Assembly (NCBI RefSeq): GCF_000185805.1
Contig: NC_014926.1
Location: 1-64,000 of the forward strand
DNA: 64,000 nt
Source: Thermovibrio ammonificans HB-1
GTDB taxonomy: Bacteria > Aquificota > Aquificia > Desulfurobacteriales > Desulfurobacteriaceae
Direction of reading: 5' to 3'
Under the pieces are notes generated by a model, which was given only the letters and a program-made list of their open reading frames with translations, had not been told where the DNA came from and did not search any database. This document shows, in pieces, positions 9,410 to 16,343 of the stretch. Within the stretch, counting starts at the first letter, position 1, and every line of letters begins with the position of its first letter. The translations under genes were made by a program, and so were the position numbers.

Positions 9410-9930
9410 TGGGCAGAGTGAAAACGCTCCCCAACCTGCTTACCGTTTTAAGAGTAGCCCTTTTGCCCTTTATCGTTGTGTCGATTATCCAGGGCCACAA
9501 CCTGCTGGCCCTGGTTCTATTTACCCTTTCGGCTTTAACAGACTTCCTCGACGGTTTCCTGGCGAGGCGCTCAAAATCTGTTACCTACCTGGGTATGCTG
9601 CTCGACCCGGTTGCAGACAAACTGCTCACCTCCTCTACGCTGATTTCGCTGGCTTACGTGAAGCTCTGCGACCCCTACTCGGTTATAGCCATAGTAGGCC
9701 GCGAGGAGGCCGTTACCGGCATGAGGGCCATGGCCGCATCCCGTGGACTGGTTATACCGGCCTCTGCCGGTGGCAAGGTGAAAACCGTCCTTATAATGGC
9801 TTCCATACTCCTGCTCCTTGCAGGGTTCAGGGAAATCGGAGAGCTTCTGCTTATCGTCTCTGCGGCTGTGGCCATACTGACCGGAGTTCTCTACTTCGTA
9901 AACTTCTTCAAAGCTTTGGGGGATAGATGA
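9409..9930 (+). CDS. pgsA: CDP-diacylglycerol--glycerol-3-phosphate 3-phosphatidyltransferase
   Basis: Inner-membrane CDP-alcohol phosphatidyltransferase that makes phosphatidylglycerol phosphate. The family motif DG-x2-AR-x8-G-x3-D-x3-D is visible as DFLDGFLARRSKSVTYLG followed by LDPVADK, near residues 44-69. About four hydrophobic segments surround it. 173 residues is normal. ATG 9409 overlaps the dnaN stop and has AAGGTG upstream; GTG 9406 would add one residue. The 3' end overlaps plsY by 4 bp, so two successive phospholipid-synthesis enzymes are translationally coupled. Confidence 0.93.
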   Translation: MGRVKTLPNLLTVLRVALLPFIVVSIIQGHNLLALVLFTLSALTDFLDGFLARRSKSVTYLGMLLDPVADKLLTSSTLISLAYVKLCDPYSVIAIVGREEAVTGMRAMAASRGLVIPASAGGKVKTVLIMASILLLLAGFREIGELLLIVSAAVAILTGVLYFVNFFKALGDR

Positions 9931-10505
9931 TTTTCGCCGTTATACTGCTTGCGTTTCTGCTCGGTTCCGTGCCCTTCGGTTACGTGATAGGAAAGCTTAA
10001 AGGGGTAGACGTAAGGAAACACGGCAGCGGCAACATAGGGGCCACAAACGTTTCAAGAGTTCTCGGGAAAAAGTGGGGTGCCGTTGTTCTACTACTCGAT
10101 GCCCTAAAAGGTGCCCTGCCGGTGTTGCTCCTTAAGCTCTCGGGAGCTCCCCTTCACTACCAGGTCCTTGCAGGTCTGGCCGCTGTCCTCGGCCACTGCT
10201 TCTCCCCTTTCCTCGGCTTCAGGGGAGGAAAGGGCGTTGCAACGGGGTTGGGAGCCTTCCTCGTAATATCGCCTAAAGTCACCTTCTTTGCCTTTCTTAT
10301 ATTCATCGTGGTCTTCCTGCTGACAAGGTACGTCTCACTCTCCTCAATTACCGCTGCCCTTTCGTATCCGCTGCTTTTTAAGTTCTTTGAAAAACCCGAC
10401 GAGGCCTCCTTCATAGCCGTTGCCGTTACGGCATTTGTGATTGTGGCAAAGCACTACCAGAACATACTGAGACTGCTCAGGGGAGAGGAAAAGAAATTCC
10501 GATAA
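9927..10505 (+). CDS. plsY: glycerol-3-phosphate acyltransferase PlsY
   Basis: Acyl-phosphate:glycerol-3-phosphate acyltransferase, a polytopic membrane enzyme that makes lysophosphatidate with acyl-phosphate from PlsX. The diagnostic PlsY loops are present: GSVPFGYVIGK near the N terminus, HGSGNIGATNVSRVLGKK, and GHCFSPFLGFRGGKGVATGLG. It has five or more hydrophobic segments in 192 residues. The ATGA overlap with pgsA and the short gap to ispA suggest one lipid/isoprenoid operon. Confidence 0.95.
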   Translation: MIFAVILLAFLLGSVPFGYVIGKLKGVDVRKHGSGNIGATNVSRVLGKKWGAVVLLLDALKGALPVLLLKLSGAPLHYQVLAGLAAVLGHCFSPFLGFRGGKGVATGLGAFLVISPKVTFFAFLIFIVVFLLTRYVSLSSITAALSYPLLFKFFEKPDEASFIAVAVTAFVIVAKHYQNILRLLRGEEKKFR

Positions 10506-10514
10506 GGGGGTGTT

Positions 10515-11399
10515 ATGGACCTTAAAGCCTACCTAAAGGAACGAAAGGCCCTTATAGACTCGGTTCTCCTAACCTACCTGCCGCCGGAGCCCGAGTTTGG
10601 TAAGAAGCTCTACGAGGCGGTTAAGTACTCCCTCACCGTGGGAGGTAAGAGACTCAGGCCGATACTCTGCCTTGCCGGCTGCGAAATCGTAGGCGGTAAC
10701 AGAAACGACGCCTTAACCCCGGCCTGTGCTATAGAGATGATTCACACCTACTCCCTTATCCACGACGACCTTCCCGCCATGGACAACGACACCCTCCGCC
10801 GCGGCCACCCAACAACCTGGGTGAAGTTCGGCGAGGCTACCGCCATTTTGGCCGGAGATGCCCTTCTCAACAGGGCCTTTGAGGTTCTTGCAGACTGGGA
10901 GTTCGACTGTAACAGGAAAGTTAAAGTTATCTCCGAAATTGCGAGAGCTTCCGGCATGCTGGGAATGGTTCTCGGTCAACAGTGCGACCTCGATGCCGAG
11001 GGCAGGGGCGACGTTCCCCTTGAAGAGCTCCTATTTATCCACAAACACAAAACCGGCAGGCTCATCACCGCCTCTGTAGTTTCGGGGGGCATAACCGGCG
11101 GAGGTTCACCCGAAGAAATTGACGCGCTTAGGCGTTACGGCGACAGCCTCGGCCTTGCTTTCCAGATAATCGACGACGTTTTAGACGTTGTAGGAGACCA
11201 GGAGAAGCTCGGCAAAAACGTAGGCTCCGACCTTGAGAAAGGAAAAACCACCTTCGTGACAATCTTCGGCGTTGAAAAGGCCAGGAAGATGGCCTACGAA
11301 GAAGTAGAAAGGGCCGTTGAGGCACTGTCCATCTTCCCTGCCGAAAAACGGGAACCCCTTGAAGCCATTGCCCGTTTCGTTGTTGAAAGGGAGTATTAG
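10515..11399 (+). CDS. ispA: polyprenyl diphosphate synthase (farnesyl/geranylgeranyl type)
   Basis: Trans-prenyltransferase that condenses isopentenyl diphosphate with allylic diphosphates. The first Asp-rich motif is DDLPAMDND followed by RRGHPT; the second is DDVLDVVGD. 294 residues fits short-chain synthases. ATG 10515 follows AAGGGGGTGTT. dxs lies just downstream, so isoprenoid precursor and chain synthesis are linked. Chain length (C15 or C20) cannot be fixed by eye; the residues before the first Asp motif (MIHTYSLIHDD) are compatible with either. Confidence 0.9.
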   Translation: MDLKAYLKERKALIDSVLLTYLPPEPEFGKKLYEAVKYSLTVGGKRLRPILCLAGCEIVGGNRNDALTPACAIEMIHTYSLIHDDLPAMDNDTLRRGHPTTWVKFGEATAILAGDALLNRAFEVLADWEFDCNRKVKVISEIARASGMLGMVLGQQCDLDAEGRGDVPLEELLFIHKHKTGRLITASVVSGGITGGGSPEEIDALRRYGDSLGLAFQIIDDVLDVVGDQEKLGKNVGSDLEKGKTTFVTIFGVEKARKMAYEEVERAVEALSIFPAEKREPLEAIARFVVEREY

Positions 11400-11484
11400 G
11401 GACTAAATTGTGAATCATGGGAACTCACAGACGTTCGCCTATAATCAGAATACTGCAACAACTACCCGAGTTTGGAGGCGCTTT

Positions 11485-13338
11485 TTGATACTCGACAAGG
11501 TCAACTCCCCGGACGACCTGAAAAAACTGACAACTCAGGAACTCAAGCAACTGGCATCTGAACTGAGAGACTACATAATCTCCGTTGTTGAGAAAACCGG
11601 AGGGCACCTGGCCTCCTCCTTGGGGGTAGTGGAGCTCACAATAGCCCTCCTTAAGGTCTTTTCCCCTCCCAAAGACGAGATAGTCTGGGACGTTGGCCAC
11701 CAGTCCTACCCTTACAAGATACTCACCGACCGTAAAGAGAAGTTCAAAACCCTAAGGCAGTTCGGCGGAATCTCCGGCTTTCCGTCAATTAAGGAGAGCC
11801 CGTACGACGCTTTCGGCACTGGCCACAGCTCAACCTCCATCTCTGCCGCCCTCGGGATAAAGGTCGGCAAAAGGTTAAAAGGAGAGGAAGGGCACGTAAT
11901 AGCGGTTATCGGCGACGGTGCACTAACCGCCGGTGAAGCCTACGAAGGGCTCAATAACGCCGGTCAGCTCAAGGAAGACCTGATAGTTATCCTCAACGAC
12001 AACGAGATGTCCATATCCAAAAACATCGGTGCGATATCCAACTACCTTACGAAACTGACAACCGGAGAGAGCCTCAGGAGGGCCAAGGAGCGGCTGGAGG
12101 AGGTAACGAAGAAGATATTCGGCGACACCTTCTACAAGGGCCTCAAGAGAGTTGAAGACCTTATAGTCAAGGGGCTCTTTCCTCCGGGGATGCTCTTTGA
12201 AGAGCTTGGCTTCCGCTACGTGGGCCCAATAGACGGCCACGACATAGAGACCCTTGTTACAACCTTAAGAAACGTTTCCAAGATGAGAGGCCCCACCCTC
12301 GTTCACGTTCTCACGAAGAAGGGAAAAGGGCACAAACCGGCAGAGGAGAGGCCCGATAAGTTCCACGGGGTTTCACCTAAGAAACTACTTTCAGAGCCCC
12401 AACCTCCCACCTACACCGAAGTCTTCTCCAAGACCCTTGTAGAGATGGCCGAAAAAGACTCCTCGATAGTTGCCATTACCGCTGCAATGCCTTCGGGCAC
12501 CGGGCTCGACAGGTTTGCTGCCAGATTTCCGGAGCGTTACTTCGACGTAGGTATTGCAGAGCAGCACGCCGTTACCTTCGCCGCCGGCCTTGCCAAGAAG
12601 GGGTTGAGGCCGGTTGTTGCCATCTACTCAACCTTTCTACAGAGAGCCTACGACCAAATAATCCACGACGTTGCCCTTCAAGAGCTTCCCGTAACTTTCG
12701 CCATAGACAGGGCCGGCCTCGTCGGCGAAGACGGAGCCACCCACCACGGAGCCTTCGACCTCTCCTACCTAAGGGTTGTTCCCAACCTTGTGGTTGCAGC
12801 TCCGAAAGACGAAGAGGAGCTCCGTCACCTCCTCTACACTGCCGTTTACTCCGGCCGTCCCTTTGCAGTAAGGTACCCGCGGGGTAGAGGTTACGGCGTT
12901 ACCTTGAGAGAGCCGCTGAAAAAAATCCCAATAGGCTCTTGGGAAGTTCTGAGAGAGGGGGGAGACCTGCTCATCCTTGCCACCGGTTGGACCGTTTACC
13001 AGGCCTTAGAAGCTGCAAGGGAGCTCTCTGCCGAAGGGATAGAGGCTACCGTTGTAAACGCAAGGTTCATAAAACCCTTAGACGAAAAACTCTTGAAGGA
13101 ACTTGCCCTTAAACATAGCACCGTGATAACCGTAGAAGAGAACGCCGTTAAAGGGGGATTCGGCTCTGCCGTTAACGAATTCCTCGCCCTTTGGTACAAC
13201 GGCAGGGTTTTCAACCTTGGCCTGCCCGATAAGTTCATAGAGCACGGCAGCCAGGCTCTGCTTCGGAAGCTCGTAAAAATAGACAAAGATGGAATAAAAG
13301 AGTCCGTCCGGGAAATTCTCGGAATTATTAAGAGATAA
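11485..13338 (+). CDS. dxs: 1-deoxy-D-xylulose-5-phosphate synthase
   Basis: Thiamine-diphosphate enzyme that makes DXP from pyruvate and glyceraldehyde-3-phosphate, entry to the MEP isoprenoid pathway and to thiazole and pyridoxal routes. It shows WDVGHQSYPYKILTDR, the TPP motif GDGALTAGEAYEGLNNAG, and the C-terminal transketolase part with DVGIAEQHAVTFAAGLA. I choose TTG 11485 (MILDKVNSPDDLK) because GGAGG lies 6 bases upstream; the frame is open back to GTG 11410 but those 25 residues look non-coding. The resulting 617 residues matches the family. It is last in the dnaN-to-dxs series; a new promoter follows. Confidence 0.95.
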   Translation: MILDKVNSPDDLKKLTTQELKQLASELRDYIISVVEKTGGHLASSLGVVELTIALLKVFSPPKDEIVWDVGHQSYPYKILTDRKEKFKTLRQFGGISGFPSIKESPYDAFGTGHSSTSISAALGIKVGKRLKGEEGHVIAVIGDGALTAGEAYEGLNNAGQLKEDLIVILNDNEMSISKNIGAISNYLTKLTTGESLRRAKERLEEVTKKIFGDTFYKGLKRVEDLIVKGLFPPGMLFEELGFRYVGPIDGHDIETLVTTLRNVSKMRGPTLVHVLTKKGKGHKPAEERPDKFHGVSPKKLLSEPQPPTYTEVFSKTLVEMAEKDSSIVAITAAMPSGTGLDRFAARFPERYFDVGIAEQHAVTFAAGLAKKGLRPVVAIYSTFLQRAYDQIIHDVALQELPVTFAIDRAGLVGEDGATHHGAFDLSYLRVVPNLVVAAPKDEEELRHLLYTAVYSGRPFAVRYPRGRGYGVTLREPLKKIPIGSWEVLREGGDLLILATGWTVYQALEAARELSAEGIEATVVNARFIKPLDEKLLKELALKHSTVITVEENAVKGGFGSAVNEFLALWYNGRVFNLGLPDKFIEHGSQALLRKLVKIDKDGIKESVREILGIIKR

Positions 13339-13340
13339 AC

Positions 13341-13369
13341 TTGACTAAAGATTAAAATTTTGTTATAAT
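13341..13369 (+). promoter_or_regulatory. sigma70-like promoter for the lipoprotein gene
   Basis: TTGACT (13341-13346), a 17-bp AT-rich spacer, then TATAAT (13364-13369): a near-consensus promoter directly after dxs. It lies about 50 bp before the ATG at 13420, so the lipoprotein is its own transcription unit, closed by a terminator at 14454. Confidence 0.85.
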
Positions 13370-13419
13370 TAGCCCTAACTTAAATTGATGATTCAATATT
13401 AACAAGGGGGTGTGAAACA

Positions 13420-14439
13420 ATGAAGAAAGTAGTGGCATTAGGGGGAATTGTTTTATTGGCATCTTGTGGCGGAGGCAGCGGTACCTCTTCGGTATCTGAA
13501 GAGACGTACAAACTTGCTACTGTTTCCCAGGCACAAGAGGTCGAAACTTCTCCCGTTGTTGCTACAGATGCTGTTACAAGTATTACGGGAATTTCTTCGA
13601 GCAGCTCCAGTACAAAAGGAGGAGGGGTATCTTCTAAAGGTATAGCTCCTACTATTCTTGAAAAAATCGGAAGAGTTGATACCACTCGAGACCTAATATC
13701 TATTCCCTGTGATAACGGGAATTCGCTTGAAGCTTACGTTGTTTACGACACTGTTGACGGGGTTTCTCAACCCCAAAGCTGTAGTGATATCAAAGACATC
13801 ACCATTAATATTTACAACATTAAAGGCGAAGACTGCCAGCTTGGGGATTATGTAATAGACGGAAATCAACGCTTTACTATGAGAGTGACTCTTTCGAACT
13901 TCTCGGATGATACATGCCTTGAAAAGAACGCATCTATGATGGTAGAGGGTTTAGTAAAACATCTGGATGCTAACGGAACTGTTGACGAGGCATACCTCTA
14001 CAATAACCTTAGCTTGGCCTTTTTCAATATTAACTGGGTAAACGATGAGATATCCAATGCGGATTACAAACTTACAGGTGGCCTCTCCTACTTCTTAGGT
14101 GATTATCCTGTAAACACCGACGCTGAGTTGGAATATCAGTTCGCAATAGCAGGTAGAGGGAACGAGACTACAGACACCTTCTCCGGTTACATAAAGCTCG
14201 GTTGCTTAGATGGCTGGTTGAAAGTTCAAACTACGAAGCCTCTTGAATACTCTGGAGATGAGATTCTCGATGGAGAAGTTACTCTTTGGGCTCAGAACGG
14301 AGATATCGTAATTTCCTATAGTCCGAACGGTGTAGATGTAACTCAAACTCTAAATGGGCAGACGGAGACTTACCACTATAACTCTGCAGAGGAGATAAAA
14401 GAGAATCTTAAAGGAATTGTTTGCACGGCAGAGGAGTAA
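13420..14439 (+). CDS. putative lipoprotein with a paralogue inside the prophage
   Basis: I do not recognise the family. It begins MKKVVALGGIVLLASCGGG, a short signal peptide with lipobox LASC, followed by a Gly/Ser-rich linker, so it should be lipid-anchored outside the inner membrane. The mature part is Asp/Asn-rich with a few paired cysteines and no known motif. The C-terminal region (SGYIKLGCLDGWLKVQTT and onward to the end) is closely similar to the protein at 37469-38533 in the prophage. It has a strong promoter, AGGGGGTG ribosome site and terminator, so it is probably well expressed. Confidence 0.85.
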   Translation: MKKVVALGGIVLLASCGGGSGTSSVSEETYKLATVSQAQEVETSPVVATDAVTSITGISSSSSSTKGGGVSSKGIAPTILEKIGRVDTTRDLISIPCDNGNSLEAYVVYDTVDGVSQPQSCSDIKDITINIYNIKGEDCQLGDYVIDGNQRFTMRVTLSNFSDDTCLEKNASMMVEGLVKHLDANGTVDEAYLYNNLSLAFFNINWVNDEISNADYKLTGGLSYFLGDYPVNTDAELEYQFAIAGRGNETTDTFSGYIKLGCLDGWLKVQTTKPLEYSGDEILDGEVTLWAQNGDIVISYSPNGVDVTQTLNGQTETYHYNSAEEIKENLKGIVCTAEE

Positions 14440-14453
14440 CTCAGTCATATCGG

Positions 14454-14486
14454 AGTCCCCGGTGAATTTCGGCCGGGGACTTTTTG
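14454..14486 (+). terminator. Rho-independent terminator
   Basis: AGTCCCCGG (14454-14462) pairs with CCGGGGACT (14473-14481) around a 10-nt loop, followed by TTTTTG. It lies 15 bp after the lipoprotein stop codon. It marks the end of the host transcription unit and the start of the AT-rich island. Confidence 0.9.
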
Positions 14487-14650
14487 TTTCAGCTATTCTC
14501 TAAAAGTTCTTGTAGCTCGGTAGCTTAGTCTCTGTATCCAGATTTAAAGCAGTTTAATAATATTCCCGTTAGCGGAAAGTAAAGTAATTAATGAAACCGA
14601 AAAGAAAACAGGCAAAATGGCAAAAAACTTAGAAGGAGAGGGAAAGAGCT

Positions 14651-15214
14651 GTGCTTTCCAATGAAGAAGCTTATAACCTGATAAAAGAAGAAAAGCTATT
14701 TTTAAATCCGCCAATTATTGACCTCACCCATACTAAATACAATTTTGAAATGAAGAGCATAACACAGAAGAACTTTAAGTTTTTTGTTGATATAGAGGTT
14801 AAAGCGGAAGTCATAAAAATTGAACTATCTGTTGGAAGATACAAAACTTGGAAAACAAGCCACAATCACCGTTCTAAAAGCGTAGGAAATATAGGATTAT
14901 TAAGAGTTGATTTTGGTGGAAAGCATAAAAATCCTTCCCGAGCTAATGAACATGTTCCCAGTTGGATAGCTAGGTTTGCAGGTAAGTATTTTGAAAGGTA
15001 TGAACCTCACGTTCACATTTATGTAGAAACATACAGCATGCAACGGCTTAAATGGGCGGTTCCTTTGGAAGTTTTTGATTTTGATGGGAAAGCTTTTTCT
15101 GTAAAAGCTATCAACTCCATTGATGACCTTGAGCGTGTTACACGTGAGTTTGAAGCTATAATAAACGCCCGAAATAGGATTAGATTTATGAAAAGTCTTT
15201 TTTGGTATGGTTAG
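14651..15214 (+). CDS. hypothetical protein, first gene of an AT-rich two-gene island
   Basis: Unrecognised 187-residue protein, possibly of the DUF6978 type sometimes seen beside DUF1828 proteins (weak recollection). It is rich in Lys, Phe, Asn and aromatic residues with alternating hydrophobic strands and no membrane segment. GTG 14651 follows AAGGAGAGG at a rather long spacing. Base composition is clearly more AT-rich than the flanking host genes, a sign of transfer. The 164 bp before it (14487-14650) hold no gene that I can see. Its partner starts 6 bp downstream. Confidence 0.7.
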   Translation: MLSNEEAYNLIKEEKLFLNPPIIDLTHTKYNFEMKSITQKNFKFFVDIEVKAEVIKIELSVGRYKTWKTSHNHRSKSVGNIGLLRVDFGGKHKNPSRANEHVPSWIARFAGKYFERYEPHVHIYVETYSMQRLKWAVPLEVFDFDGKAFSVKAINSIDDLERVTREFEAIINARNRIRFMKSLFWYG

Positions 15215-15220
15215 TTAATT

Positions 15221-15997
15221 ATGGTTGAAAATGTTAGGAATCTTATTAAGAGCTATTATGAATGGCTCACCAAAAAAGTTGACGTAATAGACCTCGAAGG
15301 GTCCGATTGGATTCTTGTAGGGACACCTTTTGAGAATTTCTTGGGGGATTTAATAGACCTTTACATACGGATAGAAGGCAATGAAATTATCATCTCGGAT
15401 AGGGGAGAAACCCTTTCCAACCTTGAATTTGCTGGTGTAGAAATTAGCCGTTCAAAGAAAAGAAAGGAGATTTTCGAAAGCATTCTTCTGTCGCACGGCG
15501 TTATGAGCGATGGAGAATCTATTTTTGTAAGAGCAACAGAAAGAGATTTTGTAAAAAGAAAACATCAGCTTATTCAAGCTATTCTCCAGATTAATGATAT
15601 GTTTTTCCTGAGCAGGGAACATATAACTTCTATTTTCAAAGAAGATGTTAGAAAGTTTCTCGAGGAGGACCTTAAGATTCCAGTGGCTCAAGATATTATT
15701 CTAAGAGGAAAAAGTGGGCTGGAATTCAATGTAGACTTTTTTATTACAACGAGAGAAGCAGAGAAAATGATTAAAGCCAGCAATAGTGTTAATAAGAGTA
15801 TAGTTGCAACATTTCTGTTTGCGTGGGAAGATGTTAAAGAAATAAGGGCAAAAAAGAAACCTCTTGAGGCTATAATGATTATCAATGACACGAACAGAGA
15901 TGTTTCGGAAGATTACCTTAATGCTCTCAAGCAAAAAGGAGCGAACTATATTCTTTGGTCCAAAAGATATGAAGAAGTAAAAAAGCTCATTGCATAA
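15221..15997 (+). CDS. DUF1828/DUF1829 domain protein
   Basis: 258-residue protein. The first 125 residues resemble the DUF1828 domain: IDLYIRIEGNEIIISDRGETLSNLEF, a strand-rich segment with a DRGE-like turn, then a helical region. The C-terminal part (KSGLEFNVDFFITTREAEKMIKASNS) resembles DUF1829. Function is unknown; the family is common on mobile and accessory DNA. It follows the 187-residue gene by 6 bp and probably shares its transcript. The ribosome site is weak. Codon use is AT-rich. It ends only 87 bp before the 92-bp repeat at the prophage edge. Confidence 0.7.
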   Translation: MVENVRNLIKSYYEWLTKKVDVIDLEGSDWILVGTPFENFLGDLIDLYIRIEGNEIIISDRGETLSNLEFAGVEISRSKKRKEIFESILLSHGVMSDGESIFVRATERDFVKRKHQLIQAILQINDMFFLSREHITSIFKEDVRKFLEEDLKIPVAQDIILRGKSGLEFNVDFFITTREAEKMIKASNSVNKSIVATFLFAWEDVKEIRAKKKPLEAIMIINDTNRDVSEDYLNALKQKGANYILWSKRYEEVKKLIA

Positions 15998-16083
15998 TTT
16001 TAAATATCACACTTTCTTTATTCTCTGTTCTAATAAACTTCCCTACATCCAACGGAAATTAAATCAGTTTTATTGAATGTTTG
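15998..16083. other. non-coding spacer before the prophage left edge
   Basis: No gene seen. Just before the repeat, the - strand reads GGTGTTCCACAAACATTC (16096-16079), similar to the right-end site of the prophage at 50494-50477. This raises the possibility that the right end of another, related element lies here. Confidence 0.5.
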
Positions 16084-16175
16084 TGGAACACCGTTCCAAG
16101 TTTTTTCAACGAGCTGTTAAGACGTTGGGAGAGAAGGGGAAAAATCTACAACGTTATTGTAGGCGTTCCAGAATT
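16084..16175 (+). repeat. 92-bp direct repeat, left copy
   Basis: Identical to 50486-50577. It contains three dyads: TGGAAC/GTTCCA with a 3-bp spacer, CAACG/CGTTG, and CTACAA/TTGTAG with a 5-nt loop. It opens with TGGAACACC and closes with GGCGTTCCA followed by GAATT, so its own ends are roughly inverted. It could be an attachment site, a shared phage-end segment, or a small insertion. Confidence 0.9.
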
Positions 16176-16214
16176 AATAATTTTGAAAAAAAAGTGAAAC
16201 GCTTTTATGGTTAA

Positions 16215-16253
16215 TTGCGGGACTTTGCGGGTCTTTTGGGGACATTGCGGGAC
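16215..16253 (+). repeat. four tandem 10-bp TTGCGGGAC-type repeats
   Basis: TTGCGGGAC (16215), TTGCGGGTC (16225), TTTGGGGAC (16235) and TTGCGGGAC (16245) recur with exact 10-bp spacing, one helical turn. They directly follow TTTTATGGTTAAT (16203-16215). They probably form a protein-binding array at the prophage left end. Confidence 0.7.
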
Positions 16254-16280
16254 AGAAATATTTAGATGTTTATGAAAGTC

Positions 16281-16343
16281 GGTGTTCCACGAAAATTCAA
16301 AATGGTGTTCCACCTTTTTTCAAAATCATGTTTATGGTTAATC
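16281..16343 (+). repeat. left-end transposase-type binding sites
   Basis: GGTGTTCCAC followed by GAAAATTCAAAAT (16281-16303) and GGTGTTCCAC followed by CTTTTTTCAAAAT (16304-16326) are direct repeats 23 bp apart. TTTATGGTTAATC follows at 16331-16343. The same order appears inverted at the right end (50494 to 50452). Mu-family ends carry ~22-bp transposase sites, so these are candidate left-end sites (inference). Confidence 0.65.
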
